A DNA stretch of 64,000 bases from Thioalkalivibrio sulfidiphilus HL-EbGr7 (GCF_000021985.1 NC_011901.1:3296501-3360500); one strand, 5' to 3'; counted from the first letter of the stretch, positions 1-8,771 are shown. Notes: generated by a model from the sequence alone, not told the origin. Translations and numbers: made by a program.

Positions 1-1005
1 GACATCATCGCCTTCACCGGCATGGATGAACTGTACATCTCCGACACCCTGTGTGACCCGGCTGCGGTCGAGGCGCTCAAGGCGCTGACCGTGGACGAGC
101 CCACGGTGAGCATGACCTTCCAGGTCAACACCTCGCCCTTCGCCGGCAAGGAAGGCAAGTTCGTCACCTCCCGCAACATCCGCGACCGGCTGTTCGAGGA
201 GCTCAAGCACAACGTGGCCCTGCGCGTGGAGGAGACCGAAGATCCGGACAAGTTCCGCGTCTCCGGTCGCGGCGAGCTGCACCTGTCCATCCTGATCGAG
301 AACATGCGCCGCGAGGGCTTCGAGCTGGGCGTGTCGCGCCCCGAGGTGATCGTGCGCGAGCGTGACGGGGTCCGGGAAGAGCCCTACGAGATGGTGACCG
401 TGGACGTGGAGGAGCAGCACCAGGGCGCCATCATGGAGAAGCTGGGCGGGCGCCGCGGTGAACTGCTGGACATGATCCCCGACGGCAAGGGCCGGGTGCG
501 CCTGGACTACAAGGTGCCCTCCCGCGGCCTGATCGGCTTCCAGACCGAGTTCCTCACCGCCACCTCCGGCACCGGCATCCTGCACCACGTGTTCGACAGC
601 TACGGCCCCTACCGACCCGGCTCCGTGGGCGCTCGCAACAACGGCGTGCTGATCGCCAACGGCGCCGGCAAGGCCCTGGGCTACGCCCTGTTCAACCTGC
701 AGGAGCGCGGCCGCCTGTTCATCGGCCATGGCGATGAGGTCTACGAGGGCATGGTGATCGGCCTGCACAGCCGCGACAACGACCTGGTGGTCAACCCGCT
801 CAAGGCCAAGCAGCTGACCAACATCCGCGCCGCCGGCTCCGACGAGAACATCATCCTCACCCCGCCCATCCGCATGACCCTGGAGCAGGCCCTGGAGTTC
901 ATCGAGGACGACGAACTGGTGGAAGTCACGCCCAAGTCCATCCGGGTGCGCAAGAAGCTGCTGCTGGAACACGAGCGCAAGCGGGCCTCGCGCGCGGCGA
1001 GCTGA
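1..1005 (+). CDS. typA: Translational GTPase TypA/BipA, C-terminal part
   Basis: The reading frame is open from base 1, so the gene begins upstream of the window and only about the last 334 residues are here. TypA/BipA is a ribosome-associated GTPase of the elongation factor family that supports ribosome assembly and stress adaptation. The visible part covers the EF-G-like domain III, domain V and the TypA-specific C-terminal domain. Family landmarks are the [17 protein letters not shown] segment, the [18 protein letters not shown] segment and [20 protein letters not shown]. The GTP-binding domain is outside the window. The basic tail ending RASRAAS is usual for the family. The stop is at 1003-1005 and a repeat-filled gap follows. 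Confidence 0.95.
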   Translation, partial: DIIAFTGMDELYISDTLCDPAAVEALKALTVDEPTVSMTFQVNTSPFAGKEGKFVTSRNIRDRLFEELKHNVALRVEETEDPDKFRVSGRGELHLSILIENMRREGFELGVSRPEVIVRERDGVREEPYEMVTVDVEEQHQGAIMEKLGGRRGELLDMIPDGKGRVRLDYKVPSRGLIGFQTEFLTATSGTGILHHVFDSYGPYRPGSVGARNNGVLIANGAGKALGYALFNLQERGRLFIGHGDEVYEGMVIGLHSRDNDLVVNPLKAKQLTNIRAAGSDENIILTPPIRMTLEQALEFIEDDELVEVTPKSIRVRKKLLLEHERKRASRAAS

Positions 1006-1073
1006 GACTGCGCCTTGCCCCGACCCGCGCGTCCCCAACAAGGCTTGCGGGGTCTGACGCTGGACCAAACCCC

Positions 1074-1140
1074 GTAGGAGGCCCGACCACGGGCCGAACG
1101 ACCCAAGCATGGGTATTCGGCCCGGGGTCGGGCCTCCTAC
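1074..1140. repeat. Palindromic intergenic repeat (GTAGGAGGCCCGAC type)
   Basis: A 25-base left arm (1074-1098) and right arm (1116-1140) are complementary with one mismatch around a 17-base loop. The right arm recurs exactly at 37676-37700. There is no T tract, so a stable hairpin is likely but a classical terminator is not. Confidence 0.8.
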
Positions 1141-1170
1141 GTCTACACCGGGGCCTCGGGCGATTCCGCC

Positions 1171-1354
1171 CTAGCCCGCATATTTCACCACCCTTCTACT
1201 GCGGCCGCCGATCTGCTCGCTGTGACGGGGCGTGCTCACTCCAGCCGGCTTGACGTAGTGTCGGCTACGCCGGCGCCGTCTTCCGCTGTGCGCGCCCCGT
1301 CACAGCGGCATCTCGTCGCCCTCGCTACGAACGGTGGTGAAATATGCGGGCTAG
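1171..1354 (+). mobile_element. MITE-like element, copy 1 (184 bp)
   Basis: The element starts CTAGCCCGCATATTTCACCA and ends with its exact reverse complement, giving a 22-bp perfect terminal inverted repeat. An inner inverted repeat (CTGTGACGGGGCG against CGCCCCGTCACAG) lies inside. Two further copies of exactly 184 bp occur at 24486-24669 (opposite orientation) and 44547-44730. No transposase is encoded, so this is a non-autonomous element whose mobilising transposase is not in the window. The palindromic CTAG ends could be either target duplication or part of the terminal repeat. The 1006-1466 gap holds only this element and the palindrome at 1074-1140. Confidence 0.85.
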
Positions 1355-1466
1355 CTTCCTACAGACAAATCCGCCATTCATCCCGGCGGGGACACCGTTT
1401 GTGTCCCAGGCCTCATTACTTCTTGCAAATTGGGTGCTAACCTCCTGAAAAACATCGGGAGGAGCC

Positions 1467-2669
1467 ATGCACGCGACCATCGCAGACAGCACGGAAAGCG
1501 CGGAAAGCGCCGACAGCTACACCATCGCCAAGCCCCGCATCCTGGTGGTCGAGGACTCCACCACCATGCGCAAGGCGATCCGCCGCCTGCTCAGCAACGA
1601 CTTCGAGGTGGTGGAGGCCGACGACGGCGACACCGGCTGGGAGCTGGTGCGCGATGATCCCAGCATCCAGGTGGTGTTCTCCGACCTGATGATGCCGCGC
1701 ATGAACGGCTTCATGCTGCTGCGCCAGATCCGTGAGTCCATCCACAGCCGCATCAGCGAGTTGCCGGTGATCATCATCACCGGCCACGAGGACGACGAGA
1801 AGATGCGCCGTCAGGCCATGGCCCTGGGCGCCACCGACTTCATCACCAAGCCCTTCGACTCCCTGCAGCTGCGCGCCCGCGCCAAGGCCCACGCCAAGTT
1901 CGAGCACACCCAGCGCCGCCTGCAGCAGGCCACCCAGGCCCTGGAGCAGCGCAGCACCATCGACCCGCTGACCGGCCTGGCCAACGCCAACTACTTCCGC
2001 GAGCACGGCCCGGTGCTGCTGTCCTTTGCCATCCGCCACGGCAACGAGCTGTCGGTGCTGCGCATCGACGTGGACCAGTACGACGAGCTGTTCCGCAAGC
2101 GCGGCCGCCAGGTGGCGGACAAGGTGCTGGTGAACATCTCCAAGATCATCAGCGGCAGCGTGCGCCGGGAGGACACGGTCGCCCGGGTGGGCCTGTCCAA
2201 GTTCGCCGTGCTCATGCCCGGTGCCAATGAACAGGTGGCCCGCGAGGTCGCCAGCAAGATCCACGATCTCAACCAGAAGGCGGGCTACCGCCTGGGCAAC
2301 ACCCGCTTCGCCATGACCGTGAGCGCGGGCCTGGTGACGCCGGCCCTGTACGAGAACCTGCAGTTCGACGAGGTGATCAAGCTGGCCGAGGCGCGGGTGG
2401 CCAAGGCCATGGCCTCCGGCGGCAACACGGTGGTGTTCGAGGAAGGCCCGCCGGCGGAGAGCCGCGCCGCCCCCGAGGGGCGCCGCGTGGCACTCTCCGT
2501 GGAAGAGGCCCTGATCCTGCTGCGCACCGGCGACACCGCCAAGGTCAACGAGCAGCTCGGCCCCCTGCTGCGGCGCATGTTCCCGTTGCTGGTCCACGCC
2601 AACCGCCAGCTTCGCCTGGGCATGGACGGCGCGCTGCTGCAACTGAAGAACCGCGCCAAGGAGCTTTGA
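1467..2669 (+). CDS. Response regulator with degenerate GGDEF domain
   Basis: The 400-residue protein has an N-terminal receiver domain (about residues 24-145) with acidic pocket D30, phospho-acceptor D73 (FSDLMMPRM), T105 and K128. A helical linker (about 140-165) and a GGDEF-fold domain (about 170-325) follow. The GGDEF signature itself is replaced by GLSKF in ARVGLSKFAVLMPG, so diguanylate cyclase activity is unlikely although the fold seems kept. A roughly 75-residue C-terminal tail has no recognised domain. The ATG is preceded by a strong GGGAGGAG ribosome binding site. It appears monocistronic and is closed by a strong terminator. No cognate histidine kinase is adjacent. It may act as a phosphorylation-controlled binding or signalling protein rather than an enzyme. 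Confidence 0.88.
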   Translation: MHATIADSTESAESADSYTIAKPRILVVEDSTTMRKAIRRLLSNDFEVVEADDGDTGWELVRDDPSIQVVFSDLMMPRMNGFMLLRQIRESIHSRISELPVIIITGHEDDEKMRRQAMALGATDFITKPFDSLQLRARAKAHAKFEHTQRRLQQATQALEQRSTIDPLTGLANANYFREHGPVLLSFAIRHGNELSVLRIDVDQYDELFRKRGRQVADKVLVNISKIISGSVRREDTVARVGLSKFAVLMPGANEQVAREVASKIHDLNQKAGYRLGNTRFAMTVSAGLVTPALYENLQFDEVIKLAEARVAKAMASGGNTVVFEEGPPAESRAAPEGRRVALSVEEALILLRTGDTAKVNEQLGPLLRRMFPLLVHANRQLRLGMDGALLQLKNRAKEL

Positions 2670-2682
2670 GATCATCAATAAT

Positions 2683-2778
2683 GGACAGGATTAACAGGAT
2701 GTACATGATTTCAAAAAGGAAGCGGCCAAGAGGCCGCTTCCTTTTTTTCTAATCCCGTTAATCATGTCAATCCTGTCC
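2683..2778. repeat. Palindromic repeat of the GGACAGGATTAACAGGAT family
   Basis: The left arm GGACAGGATTAACAGGAT and a right arm ending ATGTCAATCCTGTCC are imperfect reverse complements. They enclose a Rho-independent terminator. The same arm words recur at 10040-10123, 32477-32538, 39841-39998 and 40419-40575. Confidence 0.8.
2714..2748. terminator. Bidirectional Rho-independent terminator
   Basis: A perfect hairpin GGAAGCGGCC-AAGA-GGCCGCTTCC is flanked by an A run on the left and a T run on the right. It can stop transcription of the response regulator (+) and of the convergent gene at 2788-3123 (-). Confidence 0.9.
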
Positions 2779-2787
2779 AGTCCCTGG

Positions 2788-3123
2788 CTATTCATCCACC
2801 CTGGACAGCATGCGCAACCCGCCCAGCATGCCGGTCAGGCGTCGGCGGATCTCCGCTTCGGTGTCCTCGGGGGGAAGTTCGGGCAGGTCCCAGACCTTGA
2901 GCCGTGCCGTGGGTGGCAGCGCCGGACAGCGCTGCCGGGTGTGGACATCGAGGGGAATCACCAGGTCGGCCCAGGCAAGCTGGTCGGCATCGAGCCGGTC
3001 CAGATCCGCCCCGAGCCCTTCCATCCATCCCGCCCCGATCTCCCCGGTCAGCCGGGCCGCCAGGTCCGTGCGCGAATCCCCGTTTGCCCCGATGAACAGG
3101 ACACGCGCCGGACGCTTATACAT
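2788..3123 (-). CDS. Low-molecular-weight phosphatase-like protein lacking the catalytic Cys
   Basis: A 111-residue protein whose N-terminus (ARVLFIGANGDSRTDLAARL) aligns by eye with the P-loop start of LMW protein tyrosine phosphatases and arsenate reductases, normally C-x5-R-S. Here the cysteine position is glycine while the arginine is kept, so phosphatase chemistry is not expected. The segment ADLVIPLDVHTRQRC resembles the family's mid-domain strand, and VWDLPELPPED resembles the C-terminal Asp loop region. It is shorter than the usual 140-155 residues. It lies downstream of the LexA-like gene on the same strand, across a 54-bp gap of TGTCTCTAG-type repeat. The fold assignment is tentative and the function unknown. 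Confidence 0.6.
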   Translation of the reverse strand: MYKRPARVLFIGANGDSRTDLAARLTGEIGAGWMEGLGADLDRLDADQLAWADLVIPLDVHTRQRCPALPPTARLKVWDLPELPPEDTEAEIRRRLTGMLGGLRMLSRVDE

Positions 3124-3177
3124 GGGATCTTTGCTTGCCTCTTGTCTCTAGCGACTTGTCTCTACCGCATTTCTTCT

Positions 3178-3642
3178 CTAGCGCATGTCCCTGATCACAC
3201 CCGTGACGATGCCCAGGATCTCGATCTCCTCGTTCCTGAGGATGATGGGCTCCATGTCCGGGTTGGCGGGCTGCAGGCGGATGCCTTCGCGCTCCACGTA
3301 GAACTTCTTCAGGGTCACCTGCTCGCCGTTGATCATGGCCACCACGGTCTGGCCGTTCTCGGCACTCTGGCGGCGCTCCACCACGATGATGTCGCCGTCC
3401 TGGATGTTGTCGTCGATCATGGAGTGGCCGCGCACCCGCAGGGCATAGGTGTTGCGCCGGACCATGTGGGCGGGCACCGAGACCCGCTCCTCGTTGCTGC
3501 ACAGGTCCACCGGCAGGCCGGCGGCCACCCAGCCGAGCAGGGGGATCTCGCAGGTATCGACCGGCGCCGCCTCGAAATCCTCCATGCCGGCGGGCCAGAC
3601 GGGACGGTTCCGCTTGGGGATCAGCAGGTGCAGTTCAGACAT
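3178..3642 (-). CDS. LexA/UmuD-like S24 family protein without an HTH domain
   Basis: The ATG at 3642 is chosen because GAGGTGA lies just upstream, giving 154 residues. The C-terminal two thirds match the S24 self-cleaving serine protease domain: cleavage-type Ala-Gly in WVAAGLPVD, catalytic Ser in RGHSMIDDNIQDGD and catalytic Lys in VTLKKFY. The N-terminal segment is only about 45 residues and has no visible winged-helix DNA-binding domain. The overall size is therefore nearer UmuD than LexA, although the catalytic domain is LexA-like. No umuC or dinB gene is adjacent. It could be an SOS-responsive accessory protein or a DNA-binding-deficient LexA paralogue. Confidence 0.8.
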   Translation of the reverse strand: MSELHLLIPKRNRPVWPAGMEDFEAAPVDTCEIPLLGWVAAGLPVDLCSNEERVSVPAHMVRRNTYALRVRGHSMIDDNIQDGDIIVVERRQSAENGQTVVAMINGEQVTLKKFYVEREGIRLQPANPDMEPIILRNEEIEILGIVTGVIRDMR

Positions 3643-3675
3643 GGGTTTCACCTCGGGGCTGGGACGCATGATCCG

Positions 3676-3706
3676 AGCATAACACAAGACCTTTCATTTA
3701 CAGCAA
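3676..3706 (-). promoter_or_regulatory. Possible sigma70 promoter of the LexA-like gene
   Basis: Reading leftwards, TTGCTG and TATGCT hexamers are separated by 19 bases. The -10 is preceded by TGT, giving an extended -10 look that may offset the long spacer. No clear palindromic LexA box is visible. Weak call. Confidence 0.3.
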
Positions 3707-3799
3707 GTTAACAGAAACTCCTAAAGTTGATTGGGCCTTTTGTGGGGCGCTGTTCCCGGGTCCATAATGGCAGGCACCCATGCTTCAGGAGCCAGCCCC

Positions 3800-4000
3800 A
3801 TGCGCACCCTCAAGGAATACCCGGTCAACGAGCTGAAGCTCATCTACCAAGCCCTGCACGCCAGCCTGCCCAATGAGCCCGAACTCATGGACAGCCTGCT
3901 GCTGGAGGACCTGCAGCGTTTCCTGCAGGAGCGGGCCAGTCAGGACGGGGTGGACGTCTCCACCCACAGTCAGTGGGCCGGGTGGCTCAACGACCGCTGA
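3800..4000 (+). CDS. Small conserved-type hypothetical protein
   Basis: A 66-residue acidic helical protein starts MRTLKEYPVNELKLIYQALH and ends QWAGWLNDR. The ATG at 3800 has a TCAGGAG ribosome binding site, while the upstream in-frame ATG at 3731 has none. There is no signal peptide or membrane segment. I recognise no domain. It stands alone, diverging from the LexA-like gene and converging on the sensor at 4013-6583. Reality as a gene is likely from the ribosome binding site and sensible composition, but the function is unknown. Confidence 0.6.
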   Translation: MRTLKEYPVNELKLIYQALHASLPNEPELMDSLLLEDLQRFLQERASQDGVDVSTHSQWAGWLNDR

Positions 4001-4012
4001 AACTTCCCAGGA

Positions 4013-6583
4013 TCAGGCCTCCCGGGCGACGCATCGGGACAACGCGCCCGCCGGCCCCGGGCGACCATAGAGGTAGCCCTGGAAATAGCGGCAGCCCAGG
4101 GCCAGCAGCTTGTCCCGCTGGGCCTCGCGCTCCACGCCCTCGGCGATCACCCGAAGATCCAGGCTCTCGCCCAGGGCCACCACGGTGCGCACGATGGCCT
4201 CGTCGTTGCTGTCCACCAGCAGGTCGCGCACGAAGGACTGGTCGATCTTGAGCTGATTCAGGGGCAGGCGCTTGAGATAGGACAGGGACGAATAGCCGGT
4301 GCCGAAGTCGTCCAGGGAGAAACGCACGCCCCGGGCGCGCAGTCGCATCATGATGCCAATCATCTCTTCCACGTTGTCCACCAGCTGGCTCTCGGTGAGC
4401 TCCATCTCCAGCCGGCGCGGATCCGCGCCGCTGTCTTCCAGCACGTCCAGCACCCGGGAGACGAAATCCGGGTGCCGGAACTGGCGCACGCTGACATTGA
4501 TGGACAACACCAGCCCAACCATGGCGGGATCGCGTGACCAGGCCGCCAGCTGGGCACAGGCCTGCCGCAGTACCCAGTCGCCCAGGGGCAGGATCATCCC
4601 GGTGGCCTCGGCCACCGGGATGAACTCGCCCGGCGAGACCAGACCCCGCTCGGGATGACGCCAGCGCAGCAGCGCCTCGGCGCCCACGGCCGTCCCGGCC
4701 GCATCCACCTGGGGCTGTAGTTCGAGGAAGAACTGCTCCGTCTGCAAGGCCTCGCGCAGATCCGCTTCCAGCGCCGCCCGAGCACTGACCGCCGCCTGCA
4801 TGGAAGGATTGAAGAACCGCAGGCCGTTGCGCCCGGCGGACTTGGCCTCGTACATGGCCAGGTCCGCGCGCTTGAGCAGCTCTTCCACCGTGTCATCGCT
4901 GTCGCTGAACATGGCCACGCCGATGCTGGCGGTGATGCGGTAGACCACCCGGTCCAGGCTGAAGGGTTCGCTCAGCACCCCCAGCAGTTTCTCACCCACG
5001 TGGCGCACCTGGTGCACCGCCTCGCCGCCCTCGGGCTGCAGCCCTTCCAGCATCACCACGAATTCGTCGCCACCCAGGCGTGCCAGGGAGTCATTCTCCC
5101 GCACATGCTCGCGCAGCCGCTCGGCGATCTGCTGCAGCAGCAGGTCGCCCATGTCGTGACCCAGGGTGTCGTTGAGATTCTTGAAGTTGTCCAGATCGAT
5201 GAACAGCAACGCACCCTCGTGACCGGTGCGGTCGCAATTGGCCAGGGCGTGGCGCAACTGGTCGATGAGCAGGCGGCGGTTGGGCAGGCCGGTGAGCGGA
5301 TCGAAGAAGGCCAGCTGGTGCACCTCTTCCAGGATCTTCTTCTGTTCGCTGATGTCGGTGGAAATGCCGCACAGTGCGTAGATGTGGCCATCCGCACGAC
5401 GCAGGGGGAGCTTCACCGTCAGGAAGGTGTTCACGTGCCGGCCATCGCGGGTGCGATTGTGCTCTTCCTCCGCGAAGCGCTCGCCGCGCTCCAGCACCAG
5501 GCGATCGTTCTGTTCCAGCCTGGCGGCGGTCTCGGCATCGAAGAAGTCCGCGTCCCGGCGGCCGATGATGCGTTCCGGCGAGGCACCGAACAGCTCGCAG
5601 ACCTTGCGGTTGGCGTACTGGTAACGCAGCTCCGTGTCCTTGATGTAGATGCACGCCTCGACGCTGTTGAGGATGGTGGACAGGCGCTCCTCGCTGGCGC
5701 GCAACTGGCGGGTGCGCTCGTTGACCTGCAGGCGCAGGAACAGGCTGAACAGCAAGGCCAGCCCCAGGGCCGCCAGCAGGCCCGCCAGACCCCACCACAG
5801 ATGCTCCGGGATGCGTGTCTCGGTGTGCTCGAAGCCCCAGCTGCGCAGGATGTCGAAATAGGTCGAACCCGGGGTGTCCTTCCAGTGAGTCAGGTGGGCA
5901 TCGATGCGCGCCAGCAGATCGGCGTTACGCCCCCTGGGGACGGTATAAAACAACTGTACCGGCTGGAACATGATGGGCGTGACCCGCAAGCCCATCTCCA
6001 GGGCGCGCTGGTCACCGAAGCGATGGTTGGCCACCACGGCGTCGGCCTCACCGCTGATCACCCTGTCGAAACCCTCTTGCAGGGTCTGCACCGGCAGCCA
6101 GGAGACGCGCACGCCAAAATTGTCCAGCAGGTCCATCAGGTAACCTTGCTGAATGGAGCCCTCCAGCACCGCCAGGGAACGCCCCTCCAGATCCAGCATG
6201 GAATCGATACGCTGCCCCGGCCTCTGGTAGACCTGGGACCAGCTGTACAGGGCGGGCACCCGGTGAAAATCCATGCGCGCGGCCCGCGCGTCGCTGTAGG
6301 CCACATCGGGCAGCAGGTCGAGCTCGCCCCGGCTGAGCAGGTCCAGGCACCGGGACCACTCGCAGGGCACCGGGACCAGCCGCCAGTCTTCTTCCTGCGC
6401 GATCTCCCGGAGCAGATCCCCCAGGATGCCGGTGATCGTGCCGTCGGCCTCCAGCATCAGCTTGGGCGCGTTGTCATAGACGCCCACCCGCACCTCCCGG
6501 GCATCGGCCGCGAACGACGCAACCACCAGGCCCAGCCACATCAGGCCGATCCTTAGCCATCCCGCTGAAGCGACGAACCGCAT
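4013..6583 (-). CDS. Periplasmic-sensor PAS-GGDEF-EAL c-di-GMP protein
   Basis: A roughly 856-residue membrane-anchored signalling protein. The order is signal peptide (1-29), periplasmic solute-binding domain of the bacterial SBP-3 type (about 30-255, starting VRVGVYDNAPKLM), a transmembrane helix (about 262-286), a PAS domain with PAC-like end (about 296-418), GGDEF (about 423-590) and EAL (about 600-850). [11 protein letters not shown] is an intact diguanylate cyclase signature. AEALLRWRHPERG and DDFGTGYSSLSYLKRLP are intact EAL phosphodiesterase signatures. The solute-binding domain probably senses a small periplasmic ligand such as an amino acid. The ATG at 6583 is chosen because GGAG lies 5 bases upstream; the earlier ATG at 6604 has no site. 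Net synthesis or breakdown of c-di-GMP cannot be told from sequence. Confidence 0.93.
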   Translation of the reverse strand: MRFVASAGWLRIGLMWLGLVVASFAADAREVRVGVYDNAPKLMLEADGTITGILGDLLREIAQEEDWRLVPVPCEWSRCLDLLSRGELDLLPDVAYSDARAARMDFHRVPALYSWSQVYQRPGQRIDSMLDLEGRSLAVLEGSIQQGYLMDLLDNFGVRVSWLPVQTLQEGFDRVISGEADAVVANHRFGDQRALEMGLRVTPIMFQPVQLFYTVPRGRNADLLARIDAHLTHWKDTPGSTYFDILRSWGFEHTETRIPEHLWWGLAGLLAALGLALLFSLFLRLQVNERTRQLRASEERLSTILNSVEACIYIKDTELRYQYANRKVCELFGASPERIIGRRDADFFDAETAARLEQNDRLVLERGERFAEEEHNRTRDGRHVNTFLTVKLPLRRADGHIYALCGISTDISEQKKILEEVHQLAFFDPLTGLPNRRLLIDQLRHALANCDRTGHEGALLFIDLDNFKNLNDTLGHDMGDLLLQQIAERLREHVRENDSLARLGGDEFVVMLEGLQPEGGEAVHQVRHVGEKLLGVLSEPFSLDRVVYRITASIGVAMFSDSDDTVEELLKRADLAMYEAKSAGRNGLRFFNPSMQAAVSARAALEADLREALQTEQFFLELQPQVDAAGTAVGAEALLRWRHPERGLVSPGEFIPVAEATGMILPLGDWVLRQACAQLAAWSRDPAMVGLVLSINVSVRQFRHPDFVSRVLDVLEDSGADPRRLEMELTESQLVDNVEEMIGIMMRLRARGVRFSLDDFGTGYSSLSYLKRLPLNQLKIDQSFVRDLLVDSNDEAIVRTVVALGESLDLRVIAEGVEREAQRDKLLALGCRYFQGYLYGRPGPAGALSRCVAREA

Positions 6584-6672
6584 GGGGTCTCCGGAAATGA
6601 GCATCCGGGATTACTTTACAATCAGACTGGGATTTATGCCGCCCTTTCTTGCCACCGTGCAGCGCGCCTGGC

Positions 6673-8100
6673 TCAGCGGTAAAACAACACCAGCGTGGAC
6701 ACCGCCACGGCATTGCCGAGGCCATGCACCACCATGGCCGGCAGCAGGCTGCGGAAGCGCTCGAAGCTCCAGGCCAGCAGCACGCCGCTCCAGAACACCG
6801 CCAGCATGGCGGTGAAGCTGTACAGGTGCAGCAGGCTGAACAGGGCGGCGGAGAGCAGGATCGCCACCCAGGGACGCATGACGCTTCTGAGCGTCACGTA
6901 GACCAGGCCCCGGAAGGCGATCTCCTCGATGATCGCCGCCCACAGGATAGCGTTGATGGCGGCCAGCAGGGTGTTGCGCCAGGAGCCGAACATGGCCAGC
7001 TCATGGATGCCCTGGGACCAGTGGCTCTCCAGTCCCAGGCCCCAGCCGAGCGCCGAGATGAGCATGTTGCCGGCCCAGTGCACCGCCAGCAGCATCACGG
7101 TCACCGCCGCGAAGGCCTTCAGACCCACGCCTCGCAGGGTGAGGCCGAAGCCCTGCACGAAGCCCATGCCCCGGGGCTTGAGCAGGTGCCGGCGCATGAG
7201 CCAGAGCATGGGCAGACCCGCCACCAGGGTGATCCACAGGGACAGGATGCCGGGGCGGAAGTAGTGCTGCTGGAACAGCCCGATGCCCACCACCACCAGG
7301 ATGGCGTACAGGGCGGCGCGCACCATCACCGCGAAGCCTTGGGCGGCGGGCCAGGGATCGTCCAGCACCGCCGCGCGCCAGGCAGGAGGGTGGGTGAAGA
7401 CCCGCGCCCGGGCCAACAGGATCAGGCCGAGCGCCAGGGTCACCGTGACCGTGATGCCCAGCCAGCGCAGCCGCTCGCGCATCTCGGCGCCGCGCAGGTT
7501 CAGGGCCAGTCGGAAGGCCTCGGCGGTCTCCAGGTCGCCGGCCCGCTCCGCCAGGCGCATGCGCAGGTGGTCCCTGCCCCAGCCACCCGGCACCATGCGC
7601 GCACCATAGCGCAACTCCGAGGCGGTCAGCTGCTCGCCCTCGACCCCGTAGGCATGGGCCAGGGTGGCCACCAGCACGTCCTCTTCCGGCCCCGTGCCCA
7701 GGGTCTGCAGCCCCTCGATGAAGGCCTCCCGCTGACCGGTCTCGGCCAGGGCGATGAGCCAGCGGGCACGGGTGTTCTGCTCGTTCCAGGGCTTGACCCG
7801 GTGCGGGTTGCGCTCGAACCACTCCAGGGTCTCAGCGTAGATGGCGATGGACTTCTGCTCCACCGCGCCCCGTTCGCCGAACAGCAGGCGGTGGTAGGCC
7901 CGCTCCCAGGCGGGCACGGTCTCGTAGCCGCCGTAAAAGTAGAGATGCCGGTCCGCCTTGCGTCCCGCGGACTCACCCACGAAACGCAGCCCCGAGGGGC
8001 CGTCGGTGGTGAAGGCGGGGTACAGGCTGATGGCCATCACGGCCGCCACCAGCAGGGCCAGCAGGCCGGTAAACCAGGGATTGGGGCGGGATCGGGCCAT
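6673..8100 (-). CDS. CPBP family intramembrane metalloprotease
   Basis: About 475 residues from the ATG at 8100. The C-terminal third carries the CPBP (CAAX/ABI) protease signature: the Glu-Glu motif in AAIIEEIAFRGLVYV followed by R, a second motif with His in LFSLLHLYSF, and a third in MVVHGLGNAV. An N-terminal membrane segment (GLLALLVAAVMAISLYP) is followed by a soluble, probably periplasmic region of about 190 residues, then several hydrophobic helices. The soluble region rich in ALAETGQREAFIEGL-like helices resembles TPR-style packing, but that is inference. Substrates are unknown. Related proteases act in membrane-protein processing or bacteriocin immunity; nothing nearby suggests bacteriocins. 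Confidence 0.85.
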   Translation of the reverse strand: MARSRPNPWFTGLLALLVAAVMAISLYPAFTTDGPSGLRFVGESAGRKADRHLYFYGGYETVPAWERAYHRLLFGERGAVEQKSIAIYAETLEWFERNPHRVKPWNEQNTRARWLIALAETGQREAFIEGLQTLGTGPEEDVLVATLAHAYGVEGEQLTASELRYGARMVPGGWGRDHLRMRLAERAGDLETAEAFRLALNLRGAEMRERLRWLGITVTVTLALGLILLARARVFTHPPAWRAAVLDDPWPAAQGFAVMVRAALYAILVVVGIGLFQQHYFRPGILSLWITLVAGLPMLWLMRRHLLKPRGMGFVQGFGLTLRGVGLKAFAAVTVMLLAVHWAGNMLISALGWGLGLESHWSQGIHELAMFGSWRNTLLAAINAILWAAIIEEIAFRGLVYVTLRSVMRPWVAILLSAALFSLLHLYSFTAMLAVFWSGVLLAWSFERFRSLLPAMVVHGLGNAVAVSTLVLFYR

Positions 8101-8252
8101 ACAGCTCCGATCATGGCACGGCGCGCTTGGTTCCCGATACGGGGACAGGGGCCACCATCCAGGGGACGCGCGGTGCCCCACATCCCGGCCGGGATGGTTT
8201 ATGGTTAGTGCAGGCGATCTTGCCCGTTGCGCTGCCCGATAAAGAGACTCGC

Positions 8253-8771
8253 ATGTCCCAAGCCCAGTATCGCGTCATCCTCACCGGCACCCTGGCCAGC
8301 GGCGCCGATCCCGCCCAGGCCCAGGCCAACCTGGCGCAGCTCTTCAAGCTGCCGCCGGATCGGGCCGAGGCCCTGGTCAACGAGGCGCCGGTGGTGATCA
8401 AGAAGGGGCTCGACGAGGCCACCGCCCGGAAGTACCAGGCAGCCCTGCACAAGGCCGGCTGGCTCTCGGAGGTGCGCCTCTGGGAGGCGGCGGAGAGTAC
8501 CGACACCCCACCCGCCGCGCCGCCGGCCCCGGAATCTCCCCGCGCCGCCGGCCCCGCGCCCCTGGAGGCCAGCATCGCGCCGCCCGGCTCGCTGCTGGCC
8601 GACCCCCGGGAGGTGCCGCCGCTGCAGGTGGATCTCTCCGGCATAACCCTGGCCGAGCCCGGCGCGACCATCGGCGATCCCCGGGAAATCCCCCCGCTGC
8701 GAGTCGATCTCTCCGAACTGAGCCTGGCGGCACCGGGCGCGCGCCTGGACGAGGACCCGACCGGGCGCTGA
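8253..8771 (+). CDS. Hypothetical protein with internal tandem C-terminal motif
   Basis: A 172-residue protein starts MSQAQYRVILTGTLASGADP. The first 70 residues look like a small alpha-beta domain with the conserved-looking stretch VVIKKGLDEATARKYQAALH. A Pro/Ala-rich linker (about 85-115) leads to a tail in which a unit recurs: DPREVPPLQVDLSGITLAEPG then DPREIPPLRVDLSELSLAAPG. There is no signal peptide. The start is fixed by the abrupt change to coding-like composition at 8253; upstream in-frame codons look non-coding. It diverges from the CPBP protease gene. I do not recognise a function. Confidence 0.7.
   Translation: MSQAQYRVILTGTLASGADPAQAQANLAQLFKLPPDRAEALVNEAPVVIKKGLDEATARKYQAALHKAGWLSEVRLWEAAESTDTPPAAPPAPESPRAAGPAPLEASIAPPGSLLADPREVPPLQVDLSGITLAEPGATIGDPREIPPLRVDLSELSLAAPGARLDEDPTGR

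Noticed and set aside
1074-1140. Terminator after typA
   Set aside because: It is a long palindrome but with no T tract on either side; described as a repeat instead.
1222-1440. Open frame across the 1171-1354 element
   Set aside because: It is made mostly of MITE sequence, and similar frames appear in the other copies on either strand; no ribosome binding site.
4998-6556. Long plus-strand open frame opposite the PAS-GGDEF-EAL gene
   Set aside because: The opposite strand encodes clear conserved domains. High GC produces long antisense frames across this window (also opposite csoS2, cbbL, recG, spoT and cbbO).
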